DNA of 64,000 nucleotides from Bacteriovoracaceae bacterium UBA3083 (GCA_002366565.1 DFBJ01000012.1:310001-374000); one strand, 5' to 3'; counted from the stretch's first letter, positions 16,899 to 27,600 are shown. Translations and numbers: made by a program. Notes: generated by a model not told the origin, from the letters alone.

Positions 16899-17700
16899 GA
16901 GAAAAAAGTGTAAAATTCACATTCGAGATATTGAAATAAATCTTTTCTACTATCTGTACTCATATAAAGTGGCCACAGCAAAACAAATTGCAAGGGATAT
17001 TTATCCACATATTTCTCATCAAGCTTTATATAAACGACTCAATATACTTATCAAAACAGGACTCATTGATGGCAATTATATAAAAGAACTTCGAGGGAAA
17101 CTTGTCTACTCGCTGACACAGAAATGCTTAAGAGTGTACTTTTTTAAGAATCAAAAAGGGATGCGCAAGCAAACTAAAAGTGATTCTATTCTTCATGATC
17201 TTGATTTATTAGACATTTCACAAACACTTAAATCATCTAGATTAGTTTCAAATTACTTAACAGAGAATGTTTTAAAGTCAGGTGTGAGCATTGATGATTA
17301 TGACGAAATTGATTGCATTCAAAAGCTAGCGCCTGATGCAATATTCAAACTAAAGTTAAAAGATCAGTCATTCACTTTTGCAATTGAGTACGAGCGAAAC
17401 TTAAAGTTTTCTAACCGATATAATAAGTTCTTTAATAAGTATTATGCAAACTCATTTATTGATGGTGTTATTTTGATTGGAAGAGACTTAAAAATAACTA
17501 AAACACTAATGGCAAAAGAGAAATCAATTTGTGACGTTTCTCATAGAAAGTTTTTCTACTTAGATTTAGAAAAAATGAATATTTTAAATCAAACAATTTC
17601 ATTTTATAATCTGAACGGTGAAGCTATAGAGCTTGATTTATCAAGTAGAAGTGCTGTGCATACTTGCAACCCAGCAGATGTCTCTATGTCGTTAGTATAA
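16891..17700 (+). CDS. Replication-relaxation family-like protein
   Basis: 269 aa from the ATG at 16891, which has GGAGAG seven nt upstream; an ATG five codons earlier is less supported. A winged helix occupies about 10-80 (VATAKQIARDIYPHISHQAL, then KRLNILIKTGLIDG). The second half has the family marks HDLDLLDISQTL, APDAIFKL, FAIEYERNLKFSNRY and a lysine-rich helix. It overlaps the FtsK-like gene by 8 bp. ATPase and Replic_Relax pairs are thought to start mobile-element DNA processing. The block has no other visible relaxase. Confidence 0.6.
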   Translation: MIKRKKCKIHIRDIEINLFYYLYSYKVATAKQIARDIYPHISHQALYKRLNILIKTGLIDGNYIKELRGKLVYSLTQKCLRVYFFKNQKGMRKQTKSDSILHDLDLLDISQTLKSSRLVSNYLTENVLKSGVSIDDYDEIDCIQKLAPDAIFKLKLKDQSFTFAIEYERNLKFSNRYNKFFNKYYANSFIDGVILIGRDLKITKTLMAKEKSICDVSHRKFFYLDLEKMNILNQTISFYNLNGEAIELDLSSRSAVHTCNPADVSMSLV

Positions 17701-17771
17701 TTCATAAATCATCTATTATTACTCCCTAGGACTATATAGGGATATACCCAATTATTAACAGGAGGACAATT

Positions 17772-17860
17772 ATGTTCAAAAAAAGACATGTGGAGACCTT
17801 TCCATAGACCAAAATCTACGGAAGGTTAATTACAAGAAAGATCATTGTTACCAGTATGAA
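17772..17860 (+). other. Leader with A7 run, hairpin and apparent -1 frameshift into the Mom-like gene
   Basis: GGAGGACAATT precedes ATG at 17772. The frame from it meets a stop after 11 codons, but after the A7 run (17778-17784) the -1 frame reads KKTCGDLSIDQNLRKVNYKK, then DHCYQYE, straight into the downstream gene at 17861. That gene has no ribosome site of its own. The imperfect hairpin ACCTTTCC/GGAAGGT with inner TAGA/TCTA pairs begins 11 nt after the A run. Explanations are programmed slippage, a real frameshift mutation, or a sequencing error in a homopolymer. Confidence 0.5.
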
Positions 17861-19030
17861 ATGAGACTTCAAAATCTACCTAAAGATATTGAAGTTGCAA
17901 ATTTAAAAGAGGAGGACATTTTAAGCTTAAGAGTATCAGACTTTAAATTTGAATATATTGATAAGTCTGATCAAATCACATGCAAGAGAATCAAAGAATT
18001 CATAGAACGTCATGAATGGCTTGGTAAGATGCCTCATCGCCCCACACATAGATTTATCGCTACCTATAAGGGTCATCTGGCCGGTGTAATTGTCATGGCC
18101 ACACCAAATGCCTTTTCTAATCTACTAGGTAGAGAAAACAGGAACAAAGAAAAGCTTATTAGTCGTGGAGCTTGCATATCATGGAGTCCAAAGAACTTAG
18201 CTTCATCTTTGATTATGTTTGGTATCAAATGGATGGTTAAGAACACCTCCTATAGATATTTCAGTGCCTACTCTGATACGGAAGCAAGAGAGCTTGGAAC
18301 CATTTATCAAGCGTGTAACTTTAAATACCTTGGTCAAAACTCTGGAGCAAGGTTTGAGTATCATGATCCATCAAATCCAGAGAAAGGCTGGTTCAGTGAT
18401 CGAATCTTTAGAAAGACCACTAGTTATAAGAAATATGCACTTGAGCGCGGAGTTGAGTGGCAAAAAGATTGGAGCTATCGAGACAAGGTATTTTGGAATG
18501 AGATTCCAGAGATCATTAGTAAACAATTAAAGCTGGCCTCAAAAAATCATCAAGCAAACTGTAGTCGCCGTAGAGTTCCAAGAAAGCATAAGTATGTTTA
18601 TATCCTTGCCCCAACCAAAAAAGAGACTAAATCGCTCTTAAATGCCTTTAAGGAACTTAACCCTAAACTCATAAACCTAAGCTATCCAAAAAGTCGAGGG
18701 CCGTCTTTGGGTGGCCGTTCCATAGATCGGATCGAAGTGCAAAAATTGACAAGACGGCCGACTTCATGGTGGCCAACAGATGTGGAAAAAATTCCACAAA
18801 AGAAATTTTACTCGATTAAGGAGGTAGTAGAAATGTATGGCATCAGTCAGTACCTAATTTATCATCACATCAAGTCAGACCCGACTTTCCCTTATGTGAA
18901 CGTGGGCATCAAGAAAAGGTTTCTAATTAATCCTAAAGCCTTTGAAATGTGGTTATTAAAGAGAAGTCACAAGCTAAACCAAGAACAACACAACTTACCA
19001 TGTGCAAATGAACTAATGGAGGTTATTTAA
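17861..19030 (+). CDS. Mom-like GNAT acyltransferase fused to an excisionase-type HTH
   Basis: 389 aa as drawn; about 30 more N-terminal residues are probable if the upstream frameshift is bridged. Residues about 50-160 resemble Mom-type GNAT enzymes that modify phage DNA: HRFIATYKGHLAGVIVMATP, RGACISW, and FSAYSDTEARELGTIYQACN before a KYLG strand. Residues 316-367 form a MerR/AlpA/Xis-like HTH (FYSIKEVVEMYGISQYLIYH) followed by RFLINPKAFEMWL. The HTH domain suits a recombination directionality factor, as two integrase genes follow at once (TAATG coupling). The GNAT part may protect element DNA. Substrate and activity are inferred. Confidence 0.55.
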   Translation: MRLQNLPKDIEVANLKEEDILSLRVSDFKFEYIDKSDQITCKRIKEFIERHEWLGKMPHRPTHRFIATYKGHLAGVIVMATPNAFSNLLGRENRNKEKLISRGACISWSPKNLASSLIMFGIKWMVKNTSYRYFSAYSDTEARELGTIYQACNFKYLGQNSGARFEYHDPSNPEKGWFSDRIFRKTTSYKKYALERGVEWQKDWSYRDKVFWNEIPEIISKQLKLASKNHQANCSRRRVPRKHKYVYILAPTKKETKSLLNAFKELNPKLINLSYPKSRGPSLGGRSIDRIEVQKLTRRPTSWWPTDVEKIPQKKFYSIKEVVEMYGISQYLIYHHIKSDPTFPYVNVGIKKRFLINPKAFEMWLLKRSHKLNQEQHNLPCANELMEVI

Positions 19031-20076
19031 TGAACTTATTTGAAGTAAAAATTTATCGTATGGGAAATGGAGCAATTCAAACGAAGTTTCTTGATCCCAA
19101 AACAGGAAAGCGTAAGAGAAAGCGCTTCTCCACCCTCAAAGAAGCTAAGGACTACAAGAAAAGAATCGAAGATCGGGTAAACAGTAAGGGCGTCAATGCA
19201 TTTAATGATCTTAGAGTATCACAAGCAATGAAGGATTATATTGAGAGCTTCCCAACAACACAAGTGAGGTCTAGGAAGAATCACTTTAAGGGGTTTATTG
19301 ATAAGTTTGGTATTCATCGTGTTAATGAAGTTACAACGTCAGACCTTCAAGGTTGGATGGAAGAAGTTAAGGAGGAAAATAACCTAAGCACCAGAACTAT
19401 GAATCATGTAAGAGTTCAATTTAATGGATTCTTTAAATATCTCAAAGATGAGAAATATATAGTTCAAAATCCAATAACTGATGTTCATTTTAAGAGATAT
19501 GATACTCCAAGAAGAAAGCGAGTCATTTTATCCATTGAAGAAGTAAGAGAGATTATATCTAACGCCAAAAAGTTTTCACCTGATATTCTATATCCATATT
19601 TGGCCAGCGTAGCGCATACAGGAGCGAGAAAAAGTGAGATTGTTAAACTAGACAAAAAGGATATTGATTTTAATACAGGCCTTATTCATTTAAGGGATAC
19701 AAAAAACTCTCATGAACGTTTTGTTAGAATTTCTCCTATGCTTGGCGAAATTTTAGAGAATCAAATGGGTTGTAGCCTTGAAGGCCCATTAATAACTAAT
19801 GAATTAAACGAGCGAATCCATCGCTCTCAGCTTGCAAGACTTATGACCAAATTTAAGGCCTTCTTTCCTATTGCTAATAAGAATTGGGGTTCCCACAGCC
19901 TGAGACATTCGTTCGCCTATAACTTTTTAAAGAAAGGTGGAAAGATGTATCAGCTTCAAGCAATTTTAGGACACAGATCAATTGATGTGACTGTTGATCT
20001 TTACGGACAATTACAAGCTCAAGACATTGAATGTCCATCCCCCTACGAATATGACAAGGAGACAAATAATGAATGA
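19030..20076 (+). CDS. Tyrosine recombinase (integrase), catalytically complete
   Basis: 348 aa. An N-terminal arm-binding-like domain (about 5-50), a SAM-like core-binding domain (60-160) and the catalytic domain are present. Active-site residues: Arg200 (TGARKSE), His289 and Arg292 (HSLRHS), His315 (LGHR) and Tyr325 (LYG), with a Lys around 225. This would catalyse integration and excision of the element. The start is coupled by TAATG to the Mom-like gene; the end overlaps the second integrase by 8 bp. Confidence 0.88.
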   Translation: MNLFEVKIYRMGNGAIQTKFLDPKTGKRKRKRFSTLKEAKDYKKRIEDRVNSKGVNAFNDLRVSQAMKDYIESFPTTQVRSRKNHFKGFIDKFGIHRVNEVTTSDLQGWMEEVKEENNLSTRTMNHVRVQFNGFFKYLKDEKYIVQNPITDVHFKRYDTPRRKRVILSIEEVREIISNAKKFSPDILYPYLASVAHTGARKSEIVKLDKKDIDFNTGLIHLRDTKNSHERFVRISPMLGEILENQMGCSLEGPLITNELNERIHRSQLARLMTKFKAFFPIANKNWGSHSLRHSFAYNFLKKGGKMYQLQAILGHRSIDVTVDLYGQLQAQDIECPSPYEYDKETNNE

Positions 20077-21088
20077 TTTTAAAGTATTTATAAATGCCGG
20101 ACGAGATGAAACTTTTACTACAAGTTATCAGCATCCACTAACTAAGAGGAAAATAAGGATGAACTTCTTAAGCCGTGATGATGCTAGCAGTTACAAAAAG
20201 AAAGTTGAAAGAAAATTTAAAAGAAGCAGCTTCTCTAACTACTCAGAACTAACCATTGAAGAACTTTTGATTTACTTCATGCAAGAGACACCAAGTAATC
20301 CTTTCAGTCTGAGAAAGACTCACCTAATTGATTTTATTGAAACCTTTGGAGATTACAATATTTATGAAATAACCACTAAAGCACTAAGGTCATGGCTCGA
20401 TCAGATACAGGCTGAAAATCGTTTAAAAGATATCAGTATGAGAGGGTTAAAGTGTGAAGTTGATACCTTCTTTGTCTTTCTTAAGGAAAAGGAGATTATA
20501 TCAGAATCACCTCTAGCCACAATTTATTACAAAGTTGCAGTTCAGCCACTTAAATCTAGAAATCTTCTATCTCCTGATGAGATAGAATCCTTACTAGAAT
20601 CAATTAGAGACTACTCCCCAGGTTATCTTTACCCGATCATTAAAATGTTTGCTGAAACAGCCGCTAAGAGTGCTGAGATTATCGAATTAAGCTGGGAGCA
20701 GTTAGATTTAGAAAAAGGACTTCTGACTTTTGAAAGAAGGAATAAATCACAAGCTAGGACTATCAAGATCTCTGACGAAGTCGTTTATATGCTTCGTCTA
20801 AAGGAGGACAAGCAAGGTAGAGTTTTTAAAACTTACTACAAGGAATCATTTACTTATGAGAAATTACGAAAAGCTATAAATGAATTCAAGAAGAAAAATC
20901 TCTACACAGGCGAGTGGGTTCCCGCTGACCTTAGACATTCTTTCGCAGTCAATTTTTTAGCTGATGGTGGAGATATGAGAGAACTTCAAAGAATTCTTGG
21001 GCATTGGAATGTATATGACACTAAAAAGCTTTATGGGGATGCAGGGAGAAAACAAATTTCTAAGGAAATTATTAACCCGTTCCAGTGA
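20069..21088 (+). CDS. Tandem tyrosine recombinase paralogue lacking catalytic residues
   Basis: 339 aa from the ATG at 20069, which has AAGGAG upstream and overlaps the previous stop. It aligns along its length with the preceding integrase, so the pair arose by duplication or are a heteromeric set. Lys200 stands where the first Arg should be (TAAKSAE against TGARKSE) and Ala286 replaces the His of HxxR (ADLR289). His312 (LGHW) and Tyr322 are kept. Loss of two catalytic positions argues it is an inactive DNA-binding partner or regulator. It is the last gene before the terminator and the element's right end. Confidence 0.8.
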   Translation: MNDFKVFINAGRDETFTTSYQHPLTKRKIRMNFLSRDDASSYKKKVERKFKRSSFSNYSELTIEELLIYFMQETPSNPFSLRKTHLIDFIETFGDYNIYEITTKALRSWLDQIQAENRLKDISMRGLKCEVDTFFVFLKEKEIISESPLATIYYKVAVQPLKSRNLLSPDEIESLLESIRDYSPGYLYPIIKMFAETAAKSAEIIELSWEQLDLEKGLLTFERRNKSQARTIKISDEVVYMLRLKEDKQGRVFKTYYKESFTYEKLRKAINEFKKKNLYTGEWVPADLRHSFAVNFLADGGDMRELQRILGHWNVYDTKKLYGDAGRKQISKEIINPFQ

Positions 21089-21127
21089 ACCCTAGGGTCA
21101 CCGGTCAGCAACCAGAAAGTGCAAGAA

Positions 21128-21172
21128 TTGGAAGGCCGTTTTGAAAAACAGCTCAAGACGGCCCAATTTTTT
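21128..21172 (+). terminator. Rho-independent terminator after the integrase genes
   Basis: The stem pairs GGCCGTTTTGA with TCAAGACGGCC (one G-U pair) and is extended outward by TTGG/CCAA around a 2-nt bulge. The loop is about 9 nt and is followed by TTTTTT. It lies 40 bp after the stop of the second integrase and closes the rightward operon. Confidence 0.75.
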
Positions 21173-21206
21173 GAATTTTTAAAAACTTTTGGCCATATAT
21201 TGGCCA
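21167..21206. repeat. Candidate right end (attR-like) of the 7-kb insert
   Basis: TTTTTTGAATTTTT (21167-21180), ten extra bases, then GGCCATATATTGGCCA (21191-21206). Both parts recur at 14175-14204 in the same order. It lies between the integrase terminator and the stop codon of the Rhs immunity gene (21213), where an integrase-adjacent attachment site is expected. Confidence 0.45.
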
Positions 21207-21212
21207 CGAAAA

Positions 21213-21656
21213 TTACTTTTTTAGAGCATGAAGAACATATTTATACCAACTATCTAATTCTATTTCTTTATATCCGTGTGGATTAAAGGAGTTTTTGAAA
21301 ATTAAATACGTTGAATTTTTACGAAACCTCGTAATTAAGCCACAACTTTTGGAGTATGAAGCAATTGGCCCATCTTCCTTCTTTGTCAATGGAGATCCTC
21401 CTGACAAACCAAAACTCTCAACTTTCTTGCCTTTTAATGTCTGTACTACGATAAATTCGTATTCAGTATTTATTGGACTTCTAGTGATGGCTTTATTCTC
21501 ATCAAAGCTCCTTACGGTAGCAATATAGACATTTTTAGACGTAGTTATGAGCTTATCCTTGCTCCAATACCAAGAGCTTTCCTTGTTCAGTTTACAAGCT
21601 TCTGCTGATGACTGAAGTATGGCTGTAATAATAAAAAAAGACATTAGTATTTTCAT
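21213..21656 (-). CDS. Exported TIMP-like protein, probable immunity to the Rhs metalloprotease tip
   Basis: 147 aa from the ATG at 21656, chosen because GGAGG lies 7 nt upstream and TAATG joins it to the toxin stop. The signal peptide MKILMSFFIITAILQSSAEA should be cut after AEA, leaving Cys21 as residue 1. The mature protein follows the order of tissue inhibitors of metalloproteinases (NTR fold): N-terminal Cys, NVYIATVRSF strand, YEFIVVQTLKG, then SCGL and YLIF; Cys105 could pair with Cys21 as TIMP Cys1 pairs with the Cys of its CGV. In TIMPs the N-terminal Cys chelates the protease zinc. The gene directly follows an HExxH toxin tip. The homology is my pattern reading and needs a structure search. 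Confidence 0.6.
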   Translation of the reverse strand: MKILMSFFIITAILQSSAEACKLNKESSWYWSKDKLITTSKNVYIATVRSFDENKAITRSPINTEYEFIVVQTLKGKKVESFGLSGGSPLTKKEDGPIASYSKSCGLITRFRKNSTYLIFKNSFNPHGYKEIELDSWYKYVLHALKK

Positions 21657-24600
21657 TAATTTCCTCCACATCTATTTACAGGATTATCTCGTAATACTTT
21701 TGGAAGAAATCCATTCGTATCCTCATTTTCAGTTGTGCTACCATTAAACATATTGTTAAGCCTAGCATGATTTAGCTCATGTATAACTGTATCATGCAAG
21801 TCAGCACTATTTAATTGGTTAAGAGGATTAATTGTAACCACTTGATTATTTTCACCTGTCCATTGAGTTAATCCAGCATCCTTTAAGTGAGTATCAACAT
21901 AAATATCGACAGTATAGTTTGGATTATTTGCAATGGATTGATATAATTCACCACCCTTTACAGAGTCAGATATTAGTCCACCTGTTCTATCATTTATTAA
22001 AAGACCTGATGGATCATTGTAGTTGATTGGATTATTTTTTACATAGCGATAAAGGTTCGTATCACCTCCCGCAAATCCAATGGGGTCTTGGCTCATGAAC
22101 CGCCCAATCGATGGATTCAAATATCTTGCCCTATAAAAATAGAGATCGGATTCTGTGTCCATTTCTCTGCCTGTAAATCCGTATGGATTTTTTATTCCTT
22201 CTGTTGGTTGTATTTCTGAACCTTCCTTATTGAAGACTGTCATGCCTCCAAAAGATGTGTAGAGATACTGTTGCTCCATTTCACCTAGTTCATTTGAAAG
22301 TCCAACTACTGATCCTAGTCCGTCTGTGTGATAAAAATAGTTCTTACTATCTATATTCATCATTAGAGGTTCATCTATTCCTGGACCATGGATGTAGGTT
22401 GCTTTCAAGTTCTTATCTCCGTCAAATTCAAAGAGGATATCTTCGTTATCATAAACATAGCTAGTCATCTCTCCGTTTATATTTTTAGAGGATCTTCTTC
22501 CAAAGACATCGTAGCTATATTCTACAACAGATACTGCTGGAGTTGATAAAGAATTTTTCTTTTCTATTTTAACTAATTGATTTAATAGATTCCAAGAGTA
22601 CTGAGTAACGCTTTGATCTGCCTTATTTATCTTACTAATAAGGTTTCCATTGGTGTCGTATCCGTAAGTAAAGAAGCTATCTTCAATTAGTTGATTATTT
22701 AAATTGAAGGTTGAATCAACACTTACACCTGTCTCTCTTAATTTGTTTCCAAGAGCATCGAATACAAAAGTTTCATCAGAGCTTCCTAGGATTGGATGCG
22801 TTGCTGATACTAGTTGATCAGAGTCATCGTACTCGTAAGTTAAGGTAGGATTCTCTGTTGAAATTGAGACTCTGTCAGTATTCATTTGAGTTCTATTTCC
22901 ATTTGCATCATGTGAATAAGCAAATTTAATTAGATCTTCTGTGCTATTAGAATGAATTAATCCTAGAAGCTTTGATGTTCTATCATAGCTTAAATTAGAA
23001 GATGTACCATTTGGAAGTTGAATACTTTCTCTTCGTCCAAGAGAATCGTATGAATATAAGAAGTCTAAGTTTCCATACTCAATTTTTGATACTCTACTTA
23101 GAGAGTCTCTCTGATAGGCTATATCAGCGTAAGTAGAATTCATTGCTGTCAGTGAGGAATTTTCATTATATGCATAATTAAGATCTACTGCAGGTGTAGA
23201 ATCTGATTCAAGAGAATTAACCTTCTTCACACGACCAACTAAGTCGTACTCAAAAGTTACTCCAGACTCGTCAGTACTAGCTCCAAGTAGTCTTCCTTCA
23301 GCATCGTAGCTATATTCATGCTTAATATCTCCTACTAGTTTTTCTATTAGTCTATAATCATCGTCATAAGTAAATTGTGTCTTAATTTGATTCTTATCAG
23401 TGTATAGAAGAATATTACCTCTTAGGTCATAAATAAACTCTTCAACTCTTCCTAGTGGGTCAATTCTTGTAAGTACATTTCCTTGTTTATCATAAGTAAA
23501 AGTAGTCGTTCCTGTATTACTATCTGTTAAAGTCAGTAAGTTTCCACTCTTGTCATATGTAAAAGAGATTTCATTATCGAGCTGATTAATAGTTTTTACT
23601 ACGCGATTCATTTCATCGTATTCAAATAGTGATGACTTACCATTTGGATTAATGATTTGAATCACATTACCTCTAGAGTCATAGTAGAAATTAGTAATAT
23701 CTCCGTTTGAGTTTTTAAGCATAGAGATATTACCGTTAGTTTGGTCATATTGAATCTCAGTCTTATTTCCACTGTCATCTCTAATCAGTCTAACTTGTCC
23801 TTTATTTGTATATTTAATACCTGTCACAGCATTATTTGGATCTATGATCTTTTCAATATTACCTGAGTCATCTAAGTTAAAAGTAGTTGTATGACCTAGC
23901 TTATCTTTAAAGCTTAGAGGCATTGAGTACTCATCGTCATAAGTTGTTTCAGAGTAGACATTGAATCCAATATAATCTGACTGTCTTAGAAGATTACCCT
24001 TATTATCATAATTGTATCTTTTCACTCGTCCTGTTTTATCTATCTGAATAATAGGATTTCCTAGAGAGTCATATTCACTCTCTCCAAAAGAGTTATCGCT
24101 AGCAAAGTCTCTCTCCACTTCAAGATACTCTGTAAACCTTCTACATTTTCTCGTTACAATTATTTCATATCTATTAGGTCCTACATACCTTTTCCTACTT
24201 GATCTAGTACATCGCACTGATTTTTTAGCAATAGGTTTGATGACAATATTAGATATTTCTTTAAGATCCATTTTAGAGCCAGAAATAACACTCTTATTAG
24301 TTTTAAATGGTTCGATCGCCTGATCTAGAGTGTCTTCAATTGGTGAGAACTCAGAATTTTCTCCGTCTGGACGATTAATCCCTTTTAAAAATCCAAATGA
24401 GTTGTAAGTATAAGATGTAACCTCATCTGACTTCCCCTTCTTTATAATCAATAGATTGTCATTATAGCTATAGTTAAGCTCAGATAAGTCTGGATCAATG
24501 ATCTTCACTAAATGTCCAGATTCATCATGTGCAAGCTTTGTTACCCTACCGGATGGGTCTCTAATTTCAGATAAGAGATTGTTCTCATATACCAAACTAA

Positions 24601-27600
24601 TACTCTGTCCAGTTGGGTCCTGAATGGAAATCAATCTATTTAAGTCGTCATAGAAGTAACTAGTCTGCCTTCCATTCTTATCAATTGAAAATTGATGATA
24701 TCCTTCGAGGTTGAATACATGCTTAAGTCCATCCTTTTCACGAAGTTCATACCTATCATCACTCTTAGTAAGCTTAGAAGAAAGTCCATAGGGAGTCTTA
24801 TATGTACCTAGCTCTAGAGGAGTGAATATTCCAAAATCAAAGGCTCCGTGAAGGTACATAACAGCTCCTTCTGAGCCAAACTTAAGAGACTTCACATTAT
24901 CTATCGCCCAACCATATCCAACAGGACTCGTTTTGTAGTTAACAACTGGAAATTCAGGGTTATCTACAACGTCTGAAAGAAATCTTGAAGTCGTACTTTG
25001 AGTATAAATAGACTTAATTTCGGCCTCATATGGATAGAGGCCTGTTTCTAAATCACCTGTGAACATATTCGAATACTGTCTATATAACTCAGTATCATCG
25101 TAGTTATCGTCTAAGGATATATCTGTAGTTGTTTTAAAGGGTTGTTTAACACCGTTTATAGACGTTGATATTTCTACAAAGTTTGGTTTTACGTCATTTT
25201 TAAGAGTGTGGATACTCGCTACAGAGTAGCCTGAAGCTTCTTTAGAACCGTAAATTAGCCTTAAACCTCTATCTACACCAAGTGACTTATATGTACTTAT
25301 GAAATGATCTTGGTACATTCTTCCTGATGCAATATCTATATGCGAACCACTAGCGCAAGCTTTAGTATGAGTATGTTTAGTTTTATCGGTGAAAGAATTA
25401 ATAAATATAGTGATTTGCTCCCAAAGAGTTATAGGGTCTGGAATCGTATAACCCCAACTAGTATTTCTTAGCCCTCCGGATACAGTTACGATATTTTTTT
25501 CATCATCCGATACAACACCACGACCTACTACTTCAAAGCGTCCTAACTTATCATTCATTTGATAAATACTTAATTCACTCCCTGCCGCATAACCTTCTGT
25601 ATTGGGGTAAGTAATTGGGACTTGTTCAACAAACTGAACACCAGAAGGTTGAACAGTGATAAGCATTCCGGGATTTACACCTGGTGGTAATGTAACAGGA
25701 GCTAGATTCTGAGGAACCACAGAGACTGAAAGTTCGCCAGTGAATGATGTCCCATCAGGAAGAGTTGCAGAGTTAGCAGGCACAGATAGTTCAATTCCTA
25801 GATCAGCATTAATAACGTTAGTTACCTCATCTGTAACAACTTGAGTAATAGAAGACATCGCAAGTCTTGGCAAATAAAATGGCCTAGAAATTACATTCAC
25901 AGCACCTTTAATTAGATGGATAAGCTCGATAAAGTTTGCATATCGCCCTCCCTCTGGAGTATCCCCTGCAGTAGATGAATCTATTTTGAAGACGATTTCT
26001 TCAGTATCTGGAATATTAGCGAAAATAAACTTACCATTTGAGTCAGTAGTAGTAATCAAATCAGTTCCGATAATACTTATTGTTGCTCCAACAATTGGTA
26101 GAGAAACATCATCACTCGTTAATGCATTTGAATCGACAACTGTCCCTATAAAGCTAGTTGGACCATTAGGGTCGACACCAATTACATTTATTTCAAATTC
26201 TAACTTAGTTATTTTCTTACCGTCACTAGCTATGACTTCAAAAGTATTCACTCCGACGTTTATTTCAGAAGGATGCCACTGAAATAAACCTGAATCGGAA
26301 TCAAGCTTTACCCCAGAAGGAATAGGATATTTACTACCTAGAAAGTAATTAACCTTTGTTTCATTAGCATCCGTAGCACTAATTATAAAAGAAAGATCAC
26401 CTCCAAGAGTTACACTTTTATTATCAATAGCAGTGAGAATTGGAGGAAAGTTAATAAACTTAGTTACGATAACTTCTTTAGTTACTACCTCTGAAGAGAA
26501 ATAGCTATCTTTAACAAGTAATGAGACCCTATAAACACCTTCTTTATCAAATAATATGGAAGTATGCTGTGATGATTGATCACCAATAGTTGCATCAGAG
26601 CTCTCTGGCGAACTCTCTAAATTCCAGTTGAAAAATAACTCATCACCATCTAAATCATTAGAGCTAGAACCATCAAGAAGAAGAGTATCCCCTACATATA
26701 GATTTGTAGGAATATCAAAGCTTGCAGAAGGCCTATGGGTAGAGTTAAATTTTATCTCGGACGTTTTAGTATCAAACCCATCAGTAACTTCGAGAGAGTA
26801 AATATAAGCTCCACTCTTATCAATAGTAAAAGTAAACAGATCTCCAAGAATCTCTTGTGGAGATGATGAGTTGGCCGGAGAAGCAATTTTGATCCACTTG
26901 AAAGAGAGACCATCTCCATCTGAATCAGTAGAATTTTCCGCCGATATGCTTATACTTGATAAGGTTTCATTTACCTCTTGGTAAGGAGTTAAAACTACTT
27001 CTGGTAAGTGATTATTTATGATAACAGTGTATGTTTCATGATTATAACTACCATCCTCTTCTTCTGCCATTACAGCAATAATAAAGCGGCCAATAGTGTC
27101 GGATGAGACCTCTAACTTTCCTTCAGATAGATCAGTCATATTAAAATTAGAACCAGCTTCTTTATAAAGTAAAACATACGAAAAGTTTAGAGGAGTAATG
27201 TCATTAGATACTGAGGCACTAAAGTCCAGTAAAAGTGGACTAGACCTGTAAGTTTGAAGTTCTGATGCTAAAACTATAACTGGCCTATTACTTGTAGTAC
27301 TGAGAGTAATCATTCTCTCCATGGTATTTTGTCCATCACTTAAAGTAAGTTTGACAGTGTATACTCCATCCGCATCTGGAGTAATTACAGCTTTGCCGTT
27401 TGAAGAAGTAACGATACTTGAGTTACTTTCACTAGGGAGAGCTACAAGCTCCCAGTTATAGGTAAGTTGATCAGAATTATCATCAAAAGATAAAGATGCA
27501 TCAATTTCAAACTGCTCCCCTATAGTAACATGAGAGAAGTCGTTTACAATAATGTTAGGGAAACTATTCGCAGTACTTATAAATACAAAGTCCACCCCCT

